Position numbers and translations under genes: made by a program
Source: Chitinophaga fulva
Lineage (GTDB): Bacteria; Bacteroidota; Bacteroidia; Chitinophagales; Chitinophagaceae
Length of the DNA: 64,000 nt
Reading direction: 5' to 3'
Assembly: GCF_012927205.1 (NCBI RefSeq)
Contig: NZ_JABBGC010000004.1
Location: forward strand, 124,001 to 188,000
Part shown: positions 1-9,588 of the stretch, piece after piece
Numbering within the stretch: position 1 is the first letter of the stretch
Layout: each line of letters opens with the position of its first letter
The notes under the pieces: generated by a model
The model's input: the letters and a program-made list of their open reading frames with translations, nothing else
The model's database searches: none
Told to the model about the DNA's origin: nothing

Positions 1-1853
1 ACGCCGCCGGCAGCAACGGTACATTGACTATCAGCGCGGCATTCCGTAATCCCGGCCATATCAGCCGCGGCGCGCTGGAATTACGGATACTCGATCCGCA
101 AAATAAAGTCGTAAAAGAAATCCGCCAGGACATTGATATATCATCCGGTGAACAACAACTGGCAGGCATCTCCCTGAAAAAGCCCGTGTTATGGTCACCT
201 GACCAGCCGCGCCTGTACACAGTGGAAGCCCGCCTCACGTCCGCTGCGGGCACCACCGAATGGAGAGATCATACCGGCTTCCGCCACTTTGAATTTGTGA
301 TACAGGGCCCTTTCCTGCTCAACGGTAAACGGCTGCTCCTGCAAGGTACACACCGCCATGAAGACCATGCCGGCGTTGCGGCGGCCATGACAGAAGACAT
401 GATACGGAAAGAAATGCTGCTCATTAAAAACATGGGCGCCAATTTCATCCGCCTTGGGCACTATCAGCAATCCCGGATTGTATTGCAACTATGTGACAGC
501 CTCGGTATCCTCGTATGGGAGGAAATTCCCTGGTGCAGAGGCGGCCTTGGCGGCGATGTCTACAAAGAGCAGGCACGCAGGATGCTCACCAATATGATCA
601 GCCAGCATCGTAACCACCCGGCGGTCATCCTCTGGGGACTGGGCAATGAAAACGACTGGCCCGGCGATTTCCCTGAATTCGACAAAGAAAAAATCCGTGC
701 GTTCATGTCGGAACTGAATGTCAGGGCGCATCAGCAGGATAGCACCCGCAAAACCACCATCCGGCGCTGCGACTTCTGTAAAGATATCGTGGACGTATAC
801 TCGCCCTCCATCTGGGCCGGCTGGTACCGCGGCCGCTATACGGAATACAAATCCGAAAGCCTGAAAGAAATTGCCCGCGTACCCCGCTTCTTCCACGCTG
901 AATGGGGCGCCGATAGTCATCAGGGCCGCTTTGCGGAAGAACCGGAGCAGTTCATCAAACAAATTGCTACCGGCAAAGGCGCTGATGAACGCACCGGTGA
1001 TTTTGCGCTCACCGGCGGTAATGCCAGAGCATCTAAAGATGGCGACTGGTCTGAGTCCTATGCGGTAAATCTCGTGGATTGGCACCTGAAAGAACAGGAG
1101 ACCATGCCTCAACTGACCGGCACGGCATACTGGGTATTTAAAGATTTTTCCACACCACTGCGGCCGGAAAACCCTGTGCCTTATGTTAATCAGAAAGGCA
1201 TTGTGGCCCGTGACCTCACCCCTAAGGAAATATACTACGTGTTCCAATCGTACTGGACCAAAACACCCATGGCACACATCTACGGCCACGGTTGGCCTGT
1301 ACGCTGGGGCAGAGAAGGAGAAGCCAAAGAGATACGTGTGTATTCCAATTGCACCGAAGCAGAGCTGTTTGTAAATGGTCAAAGCGTTGGCGTTAAAAAA
1401 CGCAGCAGCCAGGATTTTCCCGCTGCAGGCCTGCGCTGGCTGGTGCCATTACAAACCGGCGACAACCAGGTAAAAGTGGTGGCCCGTCAGGGTAAAGAAA
1501 GCGTTACTGATGAACTCAACTGGCAATACCAGACTGCTGCGTGGTCCAAACCTGTAAGACTGATACTGGAAGAGGATAAATCCTTTACCGGCAACGATCT
1601 CCGTAAGGTGTGCGTAAAAGCCGTTGATGAAAAAGGTGTGCTGTGCCTCGATGCGGCCAACGAGATCACTTTCTCACAGGCAGGAGATGGTCAGCTGATC
1701 ATCGATCAGGGTACAGCCAGTGGCTCCCGCAAAGTACAGCTGGCTAACGGGCAAGGCTGTATTTTCCTGCGTACCAACCATCACGGCGGCACGGCAGTAG
1801 TAGCTGCTACCGCTAAAGGGATGACCTCCGGCATCACTACCATTACCTATTAA
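1..1853 (+). CDS. Glycoside hydrolase family 2 protein (beta-galactosidase-like), 5' truncated by window
   Basis: This is the C-terminal part of a secreted-type GH2 glycosidase, probably a beta-galactosidase or a related exo-enzyme. The frame is open from base 3 with no start codon that suits the family, so the N-terminal sugar-binding domain lies outside the window. Visible parts are the end of the Ig-like GH2 domain (to about codon 85 counted from base 24), then the TIM barrel beginning at [18 protein letters not shown]. The acid/base glutamate is in WGLGNEND (bases 648-650) and the probable nucleophile glutamate is in HAEWGAD (900-902). Two beta-sandwich domains follow ([22 protein letters not shown]4982-like, then an Ig-like end). 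It is followed 23 bp later by a GH95 fucosidase, so it belongs to a glycan-degrading cassette. The exact substrate cannot be read from the sequence. Confidence 0.88.
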   Translation, partial: AAGSNGTLTISAAFRNPGHISRGALELRILDPQNKVVKEIRQDIDISSGEQQLAGISLKKPVLWSPDQPRLYTVEARLTSAAGTTEWRDHTGFRHFEFVIQGPFLLNGKRLLLQGTHRHEDHAGVAAAMTEDMIRKEMLLIKNMGANFIRLGHYQQSRIVLQLCDSLGILVWEEIPWCRGGLGGDVYKEQARRMLTNMISQHRNHPAVILWGLGNENDWPGDFPEFDKEKIRAFMSELNVRAHQQDSTRKTTIRRCDFCKDIVDVYSPSIWAGWYRGRYTEYKSESLKEIARVPRFFHAEWGADSHQGRFAEEPEQFIKQIATGKGADERTGDFALTGGNARASKDGDWSESYAVNLVDWHLKEQETMPQLTGTAYWVFKDFSTPLRPENPVPYVNQKGIVARDLTPKEIYYVFQSYWTKTPMAHIYGHGWPVRWGREGEAKEIRVYSNCTEAELFVNGQSVGVKKRSSQDFPAAGLRWLVPLQTGDNQVKVVARQGKESVTDELNWQYQTAAWSKPVRLILEEDKSFTGNDLRKVCVKAVDEKGVLCLDAANEITFSQAGDGQLIIDQGTASGSRKVQLANGQGCIFLRTNHHGGTAVVAATAKGMTSGITTITY

Positions 1854-1876
1854 CTGTACTCAAACACGATGTGCTC

Positions 1877-4405
1877 ATGAAAAAACTTTTTACCGGAATT
1901 GGCCTGCTGATTTTTTCGTGGCAGGCAAATGCCGCCACCCCGGCCGATTCCCTGCTGAAGCTCTGGTACAAACAACCTGCCCGGCAATGGGTGGAAGCGC
2001 TGCCTGTGGGCAATGGCCGCATTGGCGCCATGGTCTTCGGCGGCGTACAAAAAGAAGAACTTCAGCTCAATGAAGGATTTCTTTGGTCCGGCACACCGCG
2101 CAACGGTGATAACCCGCTCGCCAAAGAAACGTTGCCACAGATGCGCCAGCTACTCAACGAAGGCAGGTACAAAGAAGCTGATAAGCTGGCCAAAAAAATG
2201 ATGGGCACCTACAGCGCGCGTTACATCACGCTGGGGAGTCTTTTCATTGAAAATGACGTGCCGCAGAACGCTGAAAACTATTATCGTGAGCTGGACCTCA
2301 ACCGCAGCATCAGCAAGGTTTCTTATACCGCTGATGGCGTGTATTATACCCGGGAAGTATTTTCCAGCTATCCCGCGCAGCTGCTGGTTGTCCGCTACAC
2401 CGCCAGTAAACCGGGCATGTTGCGATTCCACAGCAGCTTCGCTAACCCGATGCCACATACGAACAAGGCAGTCAACAACCACTACCTTGTGATGAAAGGC
2501 CGTTGCCCGGAATATGTGGCCAGCCGCCCTTATGAAGCGAAACAAATCGTTTACGGCGATAAAGGCATCAACTATGAAGTGCATATGGACGCCCGCACCA
2601 ATGGCGGAAAAGTAACGACCGATACGGCCGGTATTACCGTCAGCGGCGCTACCGAAGCGATGCTGCTGGTGTCTATCGGTACCAGCTACAAAAGCCCGGA
2701 AGACTGGGCCGGCGATCCTGCTGCTGCCGCGATGGCTCCGCTGAAGAAAGCGCAAAACACGCCCTATGCGGCGCTGCTGAATACTCATCTGGCAGATTAT
2801 CAACGGCTGTTCAGCAAAGTAACACTTAACCTCGGTACGGATGGCAGCGAACAACTGCCTACCGACGAACGCCTGAAAGCCTATACCAGTGCCGGCGGTA
2901 ACCGCGATCCGCAATTGACCACGCTGCTGTACCAGTATGGCCGCTACCTCATGATTGCAGGCTCCCGTAAAGGCGGCCCCGCGCTTTCCCTTCAAGGCCT
3001 GTGGAACAAAGAGATGCAGCCACCATGGGGCTCTAACTACACCATCAATATCAATACAGAGATGAACTACTGGCCTTCCGAAACAGCCAACTTATCGGAG
3101 TGCGGCCAGCCATTGTTTGACTTCATCCATAAAATGGCCAAACGCGGACGTGTAACCGCTGCCGTTAACTATGGTGCTTCCGGGTGGACTGCCCACCACA
3201 ATACAGATATCTGGGCGATGACCAATCCGGCTGGTGGCTTTGATTTCAGCGACCCCAACGGAAATCCCAAATGGGCGATATGGCCTATGGGCGGGGCATG
3301 GCTGAGCCGTCACCTGTGGGAACATTATCTGTTTACCGGTGATAAACAACAGCTGGTACAGATGTATCCCGACCTGAAAGGCGCTGCGGAATTTATGCTC
3401 GACTGGCTCGTTAAAAACGAAAGCGGTCAGTGGGTGACGAACCCCTCCACTACGCCCGAAAATAATTTCCTTATAGACGGCAAAAGGGAAGGTTCTGTCA
3501 GCATCGCTTCCACCATGGATTTGTCTATCATCCATGATCTGTTTACCAACACCATACGGGCTGCCACGGTGTTGGGCAAAGACGCTGACCTGATCGCTAA
3601 AATGAAAGACAGGATGAAAGATATATATCCATTCCACGCAGGACAATATGGCCAGCTACAGGAATGGTATAAAGACTGGGACGACCCGAAAGACAGCCAC
3701 CGGCACGTATCTCACGTGTATGGCCTCTTCCCGGGCAACTTCATCAACCCTCGCCGGGATGCGGTCCTCGCGGCAGCGGCTAAACGCAGCCTGCTGCTGC
3801 GCGGCGATGGGGGCACCGGATGGTCCAAATCCTGGAAGATCAACTGGTGGGCACGCCTCGAAGACGGCAACCACGCCTATACGATGTTGAACAAACAATT
3901 GTTCCTCGCCGGTGGACAGGAAGTGAGCGTAGCCGACAACAGCGGCGGCTCTTATCCCAACCTGTTCGATGCGCATCCACCTTTCCAGATAGACGGCAAT
4001 TTTGGTGTTACTTCCGGTATCACAGAAATGCTGGTACAGAGCCATGATGGCGTAATTCACCTGTTGCCCGCCCTGCCCGACGTGTGGCCTGCCGGCTCCG
4101 TAAAGGGCTTAAAAGCACGCGGTGGTTTTGAAGTCGATATGGAATGGAAGAACGGTCAGCTCACACATGCTGTGGTGCGCTCCGCACTGGGCGGCAATCT
4201 GCGCGTGCGCACATCGAAACCGGTGCAGATCAACGGTGCTACGCTACAACAAGCCTCCGGCGTTAATAACAATCCTTTTTATCCCTTGCCCATACCTGTA
4301 AAAACAGAAGTGAAAGATGCCTCCAAACTGGCGGAGCTATCACTTAAAAAAGTGTATGAGTATGACGTGCCCACCGTGGCTGGTAAAACCTATGACATAC
4401 GATGA
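1877..4405 (+). CDS. Glycoside hydrolase family 95 alpha-L-fucosidase
   Basis: Predicted secreted alpha-1,2-L-fucosidase of GH95, about 842 aa, the normal family length. The N-terminus ([19 protein letters not shown]) is a signal peptide; I chose the ATG at 1877 because it begins the signal peptide, although a GTG lies 6 bp upstream. The N-terminal beta domain starts [19 protein letters not shown]. The (alpha/alpha)6 catalytic region carries the three family signatures: [12 protein letters not shown] (Asn pair that polarises the attacking water), NPSTTPEN (catalytic Glu) and FQIDGNFG (Asp). Its stop codon overlaps the start of the downstream GH29 gene by 4 bp (ATGA), which implies translational coupling. 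GH95 enzymes remove terminal fucose from plant xyloglucan, mucin or milk-type glycans; the target here is inferred only from context. Confidence 0.93.
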   Translation: MKKLFTGIGLLIFSWQANAATPADSLLKLWYKQPARQWVEALPVGNGRIGAMVFGGVQKEELQLNEGFLWSGTPRNGDNPLAKETLPQMRQLLNEGRYKEADKLAKKMMGTYSARYITLGSLFIENDVPQNAENYYRELDLNRSISKVSYTADGVYYTREVFSSYPAQLLVVRYTASKPGMLRFHSSFANPMPHTNKAVNNHYLVMKGRCPEYVASRPYEAKQIVYGDKGINYEVHMDARTNGGKVTTDTAGITVSGATEAMLLVSIGTSYKSPEDWAGDPAAAAMAPLKKAQNTPYAALLNTHLADYQRLFSKVTLNLGTDGSEQLPTDERLKAYTSAGGNRDPQLTTLLYQYGRYLMIAGSRKGGPALSLQGLWNKEMQPPWGSNYTININTEMNYWPSETANLSECGQPLFDFIHKMAKRGRVTAAVNYGASGWTAHHNTDIWAMTNPAGGFDFSDPNGNPKWAIWPMGGAWLSRHLWEHYLFTGDKQQLVQMYPDLKGAAEFMLDWLVKNESGQWVTNPSTTPENNFLIDGKREGSVSIASTMDLSIIHDLFTNTIRAATVLGKDADLIAKMKDRMKDIYPFHAGQYGQLQEWYKDWDDPKDSHRHVSHVYGLFPGNFINPRRDAVLAAAAKRSLLLRGDGGTGWSKSWKINWWARLEDGNHAYTMLNKQLFLAGGQEVSVADNSGGSYPNLFDAHPPFQIDGNFGVTSGITEMLVQSHDGVIHLLPALPDVWPAGSVKGLKARGGFEVDMEWKNGQLTHAVVRSALGGNLRVRTSKPVQINGATLQQASGVNNNPFYPLPIPVKTEVKDASKLAELSLKKVYEYDVPTVAGKTYDIR

Positions 4406-6264
4406 GTTTCAGGAAAGCAATATTGAGTTTAGCCGTTGGCGTTATATCAACTGCTACCGTTGCACAGGTAAAGGGAGACGATGATGGCATCCTTGCCCAG
4501 AAAGCTGCCAGCCGTGATAAAGCAGCTATAGACTCCGCTGTCAACGGCTGGTGGACCGCCTCCATGAAAAACCATGACCAGCGCATCGCCTGGTGGCGTG
4601 AAGCGCGATTCGGCTGCTTTATTCACTGGGGCGTATATTCCGTGCCGGGCGGCGAATGGAACGGCAAAAAAGTGGAAGGCTATGCCGAACACCTGATGCG
4701 GAAAGAGAAAATCAGTCGACAGGAGTATGCGCAAAAACTGATACAACACTTCAATCCGGCACACTTTGATGCCGATGCGTGGGTGAAAATGATCCGCGAC
4801 GCCGGCATGCGTTACCTCATCATCACCGCCAAACACCACGATGGCGTGGCCATGTATCCCACCGCTATTAGTGATTACAGTATCGGCCAATCGCCTTTTA
4901 AGCAGGACCCGATGGCCGCCCTGTCTGCCGCCTGTAAGAAATACGGCATCCGCTTCGGCTTCTATTATTCACACGCATTTGACTGGGAACATCCGGACGC
5001 TCCCGGCAACGATTGGGATTATGATAATCCCGGAGGAGATAAAAACCTGCATGGCGGCGCTAGCTGGTATGATGCACATCCGGAACTGCTGCCCAAAGCC
5101 GTGAAGTATGTCAACGAAAAATCCATTCCACAGATACAGGAACTGTTGCGCAAATATCATCCGGATATCCTCTGGTTTGATACACCGCACAAGCTGCCGC
5201 TGAGTGAAAATATCCACATCCTGGAAGCCATCCGTGCGGTGGATAAACATGTGGTGGTGAACGGAAGGTTGGCCCGCACAGGCAAGATCTCCTTCGGTGA
5301 TTATAAAAACACTTCCGACAGGCCGGCAGAGTTTTATCCTGTCACCGGTGACTGGGAAGCGATCCCCACTACCAACGAATCGTATGGGTATTCCCGTTAT
5401 GACAGCAGTCATAAGCCGGTTGGGTTCTTTATCCGCCTGATGGCCAAAGCCGCAGCTAAAGGAGGGAATCTGCTGATGAACATAGGCCCTGAAGGCGATG
5501 GTACCATCGATCCACGGGATACCGTTATTCTGCATGGTATTGGCGCCTGGATGCAGCAGAACGGAGAGAGCATCTACGGCACTGCCGCCACACCATTACC
5601 AGCACAGCCCTGGGGCGAAAGCACCCGGAAAGGAAATAAGCTGTATCTGCACGTATTTCAATGGGGCAGCCCGTTGTATGTGGGTGGGTTGTATGGAAAA
5701 GTGGAAAGAGCTTACCTGCTGGCCAATAAGCAGCCGGTAAAAGTGGTCCGCGTGAATCCCAAAGATCTGAGCATTGTTCTGCCTGAAACGGCGCCAGATA
5801 GCATTAACAGCGTAGTTGTCCTCGAAATGAAAGATATGAAGGGTGATAGCGTGCGTGTGCTCGATACCCGCCGGCTAACGAATGTGCTGCGGGCGTTCGA
5901 TGCCACACAGCATGGCAAAGGCTTCTCTTTCGGTGACGGTAAAAAAGCGGCGTACTTTGTACAGGGCTGGAAAAACATGGACCAGTACGTTAGCTGGAAA
6001 ATACGGACTACCCGCGACGCAGTGTTTGATATTAGCATCAAATACGCTACCGATCAGCCTCCTGGCAATGCCTACGAAATCCGCATCGGCAAAAATGTGA
6101 TCCATGCTGAAGTGAAATCTGCTAAAAAAACGGAGATCGTAACACAGACATTACAGGAAATCAGGCTGCCTGCCGGAGAATATGAGATCACCGTTAAGCC
6201 TACGCAAATCAGTGGGCCGGAGCTAATGAAATTATTTGAAATCACTATGCAACCAAAATCATGA
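4402..6264 (+). CDS. Glycoside hydrolase family 29 alpha-L-fucosidase
   Basis: Secreted retaining alpha-L-fucosidase of GH29 (620 aa). A signal peptide ([22 protein letters not shown]) is followed by the catalytic TIM barrel with the landmarks [19 protein letters not shown] and [15 protein letters not shown]. The nucleophile aspartate is in DILWFDTP (D260, bases 5179-5181). A C-terminal beta domain fills residues about 390-620. The start overlaps the GH95 stop by 4 bp and the end overlaps the GH36 start by 4 bp, so three glycosidases form one tightly coupled transcript. GH29 and GH95 enzymes have unrelated folds and different linkage preferences, so together they could remove fucose in more than one linkage. 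Confidence 0.94.
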   Translation: MSFRKAILSLAVGVISTATVAQVKGDDDGILAQKAASRDKAAIDSAVNGWWTASMKNHDQRIAWWREARFGCFIHWGVYSVPGGEWNGKKVEGYAEHLMRKEKISRQEYAQKLIQHFNPAHFDADAWVKMIRDAGMRYLIITAKHHDGVAMYPTAISDYSIGQSPFKQDPMAALSAACKKYGIRFGFYYSHAFDWEHPDAPGNDWDYDNPGGDKNLHGGASWYDAHPELLPKAVKYVNEKSIPQIQELLRKYHPDILWFDTPHKLPLSENIHILEAIRAVDKHVVVNGRLARTGKISFGDYKNTSDRPAEFYPVTGDWEAIPTTNESYGYSRYDSSHKPVGFFIRLMAKAAAKGGNLLMNIGPEGDGTIDPRDTVILHGIGAWMQQNGESIYGTAATPLPAQPWGESTRKGNKLYLHVFQWGSPLYVGGLYGKVERAYLLANKQPVKVVRVNPKDLSIVLPETAPDSINSVVVLEMKDMKGDSVRVLDTRRLTNVLRAFDATQHGKGFSFGDGKKAAYFVQGWKNMDQYVSWKIRTTRDAVFDISIKYATDQPPGNAYEIRIGKNVIHAEVKSAKKTEIVTQTLQEIRLPAGEYEITVKPTQISGPELMKLFEITMQPKS

Positions 6265-8063
6265 TCGTTATGAAAAAACAATCCCTGATATTGACGGGCT
6301 GTTTGCTGCTGGGCCAGCTGCTGGCCAGGGCGGGAGAAACAGACCAGTTTATAAAATCACTGAAGGGCAGTCCTGCGACTGTTTATCAATCAGGCGGTGC
6401 GGTGGCGCCGGCTGCGATAAAGGTAGTACGCAACTGGTCCGGCGAGCTGTGCGATGTGCGTGTAGTCAACACCGGTAGTCAGCCAGTACGGCTGAAAGAA
6501 GTGGTGCTGGGTGCTGTTGGTAAAGTACTCGCGCCCTCTACACCGTTTTATGCTGAAGGTTTCCAGATGCTGACACAATCAGCGGGCACACTGGCAGCAC
6601 CAAAGGCTTTGGGTAATTATACCGATGAGGGCCACTATAAGATACCCAAACCTGATGGCTATCTAGCGGTATACAACCTGCTGCGCCTGTATCCGGCAAA
6701 GGACGTGCAGCTGCTGTTGGGATATACTTCCAGTAACCGTTTTGTAGGCAAGTTCTATTTGTCGGCCGACACCATCAAAGCCGTGGTGGACCTGGAAGAC
6801 CTGGAACTGGCGCCGGGTAAGGAGTTTAAGCTGGAAGAACTGATGGTGCTCAGCGGTAAGGATGGCAATAACCTGCTGGACCGCTTCGCAAACCGTATCC
6901 ATCATTTTCATCCACGGCTGGAATTTAAAGCGCCGCCTACCGGCTGGTGTTCCTGGTATTGTTTCGGTCCAAGAGTGACCGCACAGAATATTTACGATAA
7001 CCTCGATTACATCAAAACTAATATCCCCGCGCTGCAGTACATCCAGCTGGATGATGGCTATCAGCCGCATATGGGAGACTGGCTGGAAGTAGGAAATTCT
7101 TTCGGAGGTAATGTACAGCAGGTGCTGCACACCATCCGTGACAAAGGGTTTGAGCCGGCCATCTGGGTGGCGCCTTTTATCTGCGACAGCAATTCCACTA
7201 TTTTCAAACAACATCCGGACTGGCTCGTGAAAGACAAGAGTGGCAAACCATTGCGCAGCGACCTTGTGACTTTCGGCGGCTGGCGCCTGAAACCATGGTA
7301 TGTGCTGGATGGCACGCATCCCGAGGTACAGCGGCATTTTGAGCAATTGTTCCGCACTATGCGCAATGATTGGGGCGTGACCTACTTCAAGCTCGACGCC
7401 AATTTCTGGGGAGCCATCCATGGCGGTGTTTATTACGACAAGCAGGCTACCCGGGTAGAAGCTTACCGTCGTGGCATGGAAGCTGTGCTCAAAGGCACGC
7501 GCGATGCGTTTATCCTGGGATGTAACCATCCGTTGTGGCCGTCGCTGGGGCTGGTACATGGTTCCCGCAGCAGTATGGACATCAAACGTACCTGGACGGT
7601 ATTTGAAAAGTCTGGTCGTGAGAATCTTTATCGTTCCTGGCAAAATGGCCGCCTGTGGTGGAATGACCCGGACTGCCTGGTATTGACCGGTAATATGCCT
7701 GACAATGAATTTAATTTCCATGCAGCGCTGATATATGCTACCGGCGGTATGTTGCTCAGTGGAGATGATCTTACTAAAATAACACCTGAGCGGTTGAACA
7801 TGCTGCGTAAAGCGGTGCCGCCTACCGCTAAGGCAGCAGCTTTCACCGATACTGATTTTGAAGTGGGAGAAGTCAATACCACTACAGGAAAAAATATTAT
7901 CTTTCTCAACTGGCAGACATCTCCCAAAAAAATAACAGTAAAACTGGACAAGCCCGGTGAGGTGCTGGATTACTGGACAGGGAAAAGTTACGGCCGGCAT
8001 ACCGGCAGCTTTACTATGGAAGTAGGCGGGCATGACGGAAAAGTATTCACTATAAAACGCTGA
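6261..8063 (+). CDS. Glycoside hydrolase family 36-type alpha-galactosidase (melibiase)
   Basis: Predicted exported alpha-galactosidase of clan GH-D, 600 aa. The ATG at 6261 overlaps the GH29 stop; an alternative ATG at 6270 starts the signal peptide MKKQSLILTGCLLLGQLLARA. An N-terminal beta-supersandwich spans residues about 25-225, then the barrel opens with GWCSWYCFGPRVTAQNI and YIQLDDGYQ. The nucleophile is in YFKLDANF (D379) and the acid/base region is SRSSMDIKRTW (D440). A short beta domain closes the protein. GH36 also contains other alpha-galactosyl-active enzymes, so the exact activity is open. A hairpin terminator (8081-8116) follows. Confidence 0.87.
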   Translation: MIVMKKQSLILTGCLLLGQLLARAGETDQFIKSLKGSPATVYQSGGAVAPAAIKVVRNWSGELCDVRVVNTGSQPVRLKEVVLGAVGKVLAPSTPFYAEGFQMLTQSAGTLAAPKALGNYTDEGHYKIPKPDGYLAVYNLLRLYPAKDVQLLLGYTSSNRFVGKFYLSADTIKAVVDLEDLELAPGKEFKLEELMVLSGKDGNNLLDRFANRIHHFHPRLEFKAPPTGWCSWYCFGPRVTAQNIYDNLDYIKTNIPALQYIQLDDGYQPHMGDWLEVGNSFGGNVQQVLHTIRDKGFEPAIWVAPFICDSNSTIFKQHPDWLVKDKSGKPLRSDLVTFGGWRLKPWYVLDGTHPEVQRHFEQLFRTMRNDWGVTYFKLDANFWGAIHGGVYYDKQATRVEAYRRGMEAVLKGTRDAFILGCNHPLWPSLGLVHGSRSSMDIKRTWTVFEKSGRENLYRSWQNGRLWWNDPDCLVLTGNMPDNEFNFHAALIYATGGMLLSGDDLTKITPERLNMLRKAVPPTAKAAAFTDTDFEVGEVNTTTGKNIIFLNWQTSPKKITVKLDKPGEVLDYWTGKSYGRHTGSFTMEVGGHDGKVFTIKR

Positions 8064-8080
8064 TAACATCGGCGGCACAG

Positions 8081-8116
8081 GCAGCAAAGGAGCAACTGTC
8101 TTCTTTGCTGCTTTTT
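8081..8116 (+). terminator. Hairpin terminator/attenuator after the GH36 gene
   Basis: GCAGCAAAG (8081-8089) pairs with CTTTGCTGC (8103-8111) and is followed directly by five T residues. It lies between the GH36 gene and the lyase gene on the same strand, so it would end the glycosidase transcript or reduce expression of the last gene. Confidence 0.7.
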
Positions 8117-8139
8117 CATGAAACAAATGTCTTTACAGC

Positions 8140-9291
8140 ATGCGGTACGTTTTACTCTTTTTGTTGTTGTTTGCAGGACAAACAAAGGCGCAGTCTCCCT
8201 TTCTGAAGAAAGTACTGCAAGACACCAGGCCGGCTATTGTGGAGCGGGCAGCCTGGGCCATGCAACAAATGCCACTGACTATTACAGCGTTTAGCTGTGA
8301 CCGTAGTGCCGGCGGTAAACACGATTTTTATTCAGAAGGTGATTATTGGTGGCCCAACCCTGCGCATGCCGACAGTCCGTATGTACAGCGTGACGGGCAA
8401 ACCAACCCCGATAATTTTGTGGAGCACCGTCAGGTGATGATCCGTTTCAGCCGTATTATGGGCGCGCTGGCAGCGGGTTATGTAGCTACTAAAGACAAGA
8501 CTTACTTGCAACATGCGTTGGTGCATGCCCGGGCCTGGTTTGAAGAGGAGGCCACCCGGATGAATCCCAGCCTGCTGTATGCACAGGCCATCAAGGGGAG
8601 GGCAACCGGCAGGGGAATTGGTATCATTGATACCATTCATCTGCTGGAAGTGGTGCAGGCACTGCAGATCATGGAGAAGGCGGGTATGATACCCCCTTCA
8701 GACCTGGCGGCTTTTAAGCGCTGGTTTACAGCCTATCTTACATGGATGACCACGCATCCTTATGGTAAGGATGAGATGAATGCCAAAAACAACCACGGTA
8801 CCTGCTGGGTGATGCAGGTGGCCGCTTTTGCAAAATTTACCGGTAACAGGCAATGGACTGATTTCTGTGTCAATCGGTATAAGACGGTGCTGTTGCCCGC
8901 ACAGATGGCAGAAGACGGTAGTTTTCCACAGGAGCTGCGGCGTACTAAACCTTACGGCTACTCGCTGTTTAATCTTGATGCTATGAGCACCATCTGTCAG
9001 TTGTTGAACGACAAAAAGAATGACCTGTGGCGGTATACGTCTGAGCAGCGCAATATGGCCAAAGGCATGGCTTTCCTGTATCCTTATGTAAAAGATAAAA
9101 GTACCTGGCCGTATCCCAAAGATGTGATGTACTGGAGCGAGTGGCCGGTGGCGCAGCCTTTCCTGTTGTTTGGCGCAGCCGCTTATAACAACACCGATTA
9201 TTACCGGCTCTGGCTGATGTTAAACCATGACCCGGAGGTAGAAGAAGTGCTCCGAAACCTGCCTATCCGTAACCCTGTGATTTATTTGTGA
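8140..9291 (+). CDS. Alginate-lyase-fold polysaccharide lyase (PF05426 type)
   Basis: Exported protein of 383 aa related to the Alginate_lyase (PF05426) superfamily, an (alpha/alpha) toroid. A signal peptide (MRYVLLFLLLFAGQTKAQ) precedes the family signatures SEGDYWWPNP near residue 65 and KNNHGTCWVMQ near residue 215; the Asn-His of the latter is the usual catalytic region. Such proteins cleave uronic-acid-containing chains by beta-elimination. The PL38-like subgroup acts on glucuronan or mannuronan, so alginate itself need not be the substrate. It follows the glycosidase cassette in the same orientation but sits behind a hairpin terminator, so it may be expressed at a lower level or from a separate promoter. 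Confidence 0.78.
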   Translation: MRYVLLFLLLFAGQTKAQSPFLKKVLQDTRPAIVERAAWAMQQMPLTITAFSCDRSAGGKHDFYSEGDYWWPNPAHADSPYVQRDGQTNPDNFVEHRQVMIRFSRIMGALAAGYVATKDKTYLQHALVHARAWFEEEATRMNPSLLYAQAIKGRATGRGIGIIDTIHLLEVVQALQIMEKAGMIPPSDLAAFKRWFTAYLTWMTTHPYGKDEMNAKNNHGTCWVMQVAAFAKFTGNRQWTDFCVNRYKTVLLPAQMAEDGSFPQELRRTKPYGYSLFNLDAMSTICQLLNDKKNDLWRYTSEQRNMAKGMAFLYPYVKDKSTWPYPKDVMYWSEWPVAQPFLLFGAAAYNNTDYYRLWLMLNHDPEVEEVLRNLPIRNPVIYL

Positions 9292-9316
9292 TTTAGGATT
9301 TTTTTTAATATCTTTA
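9285..9316 (+). promoter_or_regulatory. Bacteroidota-type promoter for the 80-aa gene
   Basis: TTTG (9285-9288), a 20-bp spacer and TATCTTTA (9309-9316) match the Bacteroidota -33 TTTG / -7 TAnnTTTG arrangement with one mismatch in the last base. The -33 box overlaps the end of the lyase gene. It lies 30 bp before the start codon at 9346. Confidence 0.5.
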
Positions 9317-9345
9317 GGTTCCTATGAAATAAAAACTTTAGAGGT

Positions 9346-9588
9346 ATGAGTTGGATGAACGACTTGTATGTTATTTACCAGAAACTGGATGCCAACAGTT
9401 GTGAAGCGGTAAAAAATGACATTCTTAAAGCCCAGATAGATGGCTGCAGCAGAGGAGAAATTTATTTTCTGGTCCTGCAACAGTTGTTGCAGATAAAAAA
9501 GGAAAAAGCGCCTGTATACGAGTTGATAAAAGACGAAGTGGAAAGCTTTATCCATTACAGCAGTAATCCGTATAAGTTATCCGCCTAG
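9346..9588 (+). CDS. Small hypothetical protein (80 aa)
   Basis: I do not recognise a family. The 80-aa product (MSWMNDLYVIYQKLDANSC...) is acidic to neutral, predicted mostly helical, with no signal peptide or membrane segment, so a small cytosolic protein is likely. Support for its being real: it has its own promoter-like site at 9285-9316, a purine-rich region before the ATG (tttagaggt), and a helical composition typical of coding sequence. Its last 12 bases overlap the 3' end of the convergent sigma-like/TPR gene, so the two mRNAs are antisense to each other at their ends. Confidence 0.62.
   Translation: MSWMNDLYVIYQKLDANSCEAVKNDILKAQIDGCSRGEIYFLVLQQLLQIKKEKAPVYELIKDEVESFIHYSSNPYKLSA

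Noticed and set aside
489-1382. 297-codon open frame antisense to the GH2 gene
   Set aside because: Complement of the GH2 catalytic barrel; composition is shadow-like.
6663-8126. 487-codon open frame antisense to the GH36 gene
   Set aside because: Explained as the complement of an intact GH36 gene with conserved catalytic motifs; no protein features of its own.
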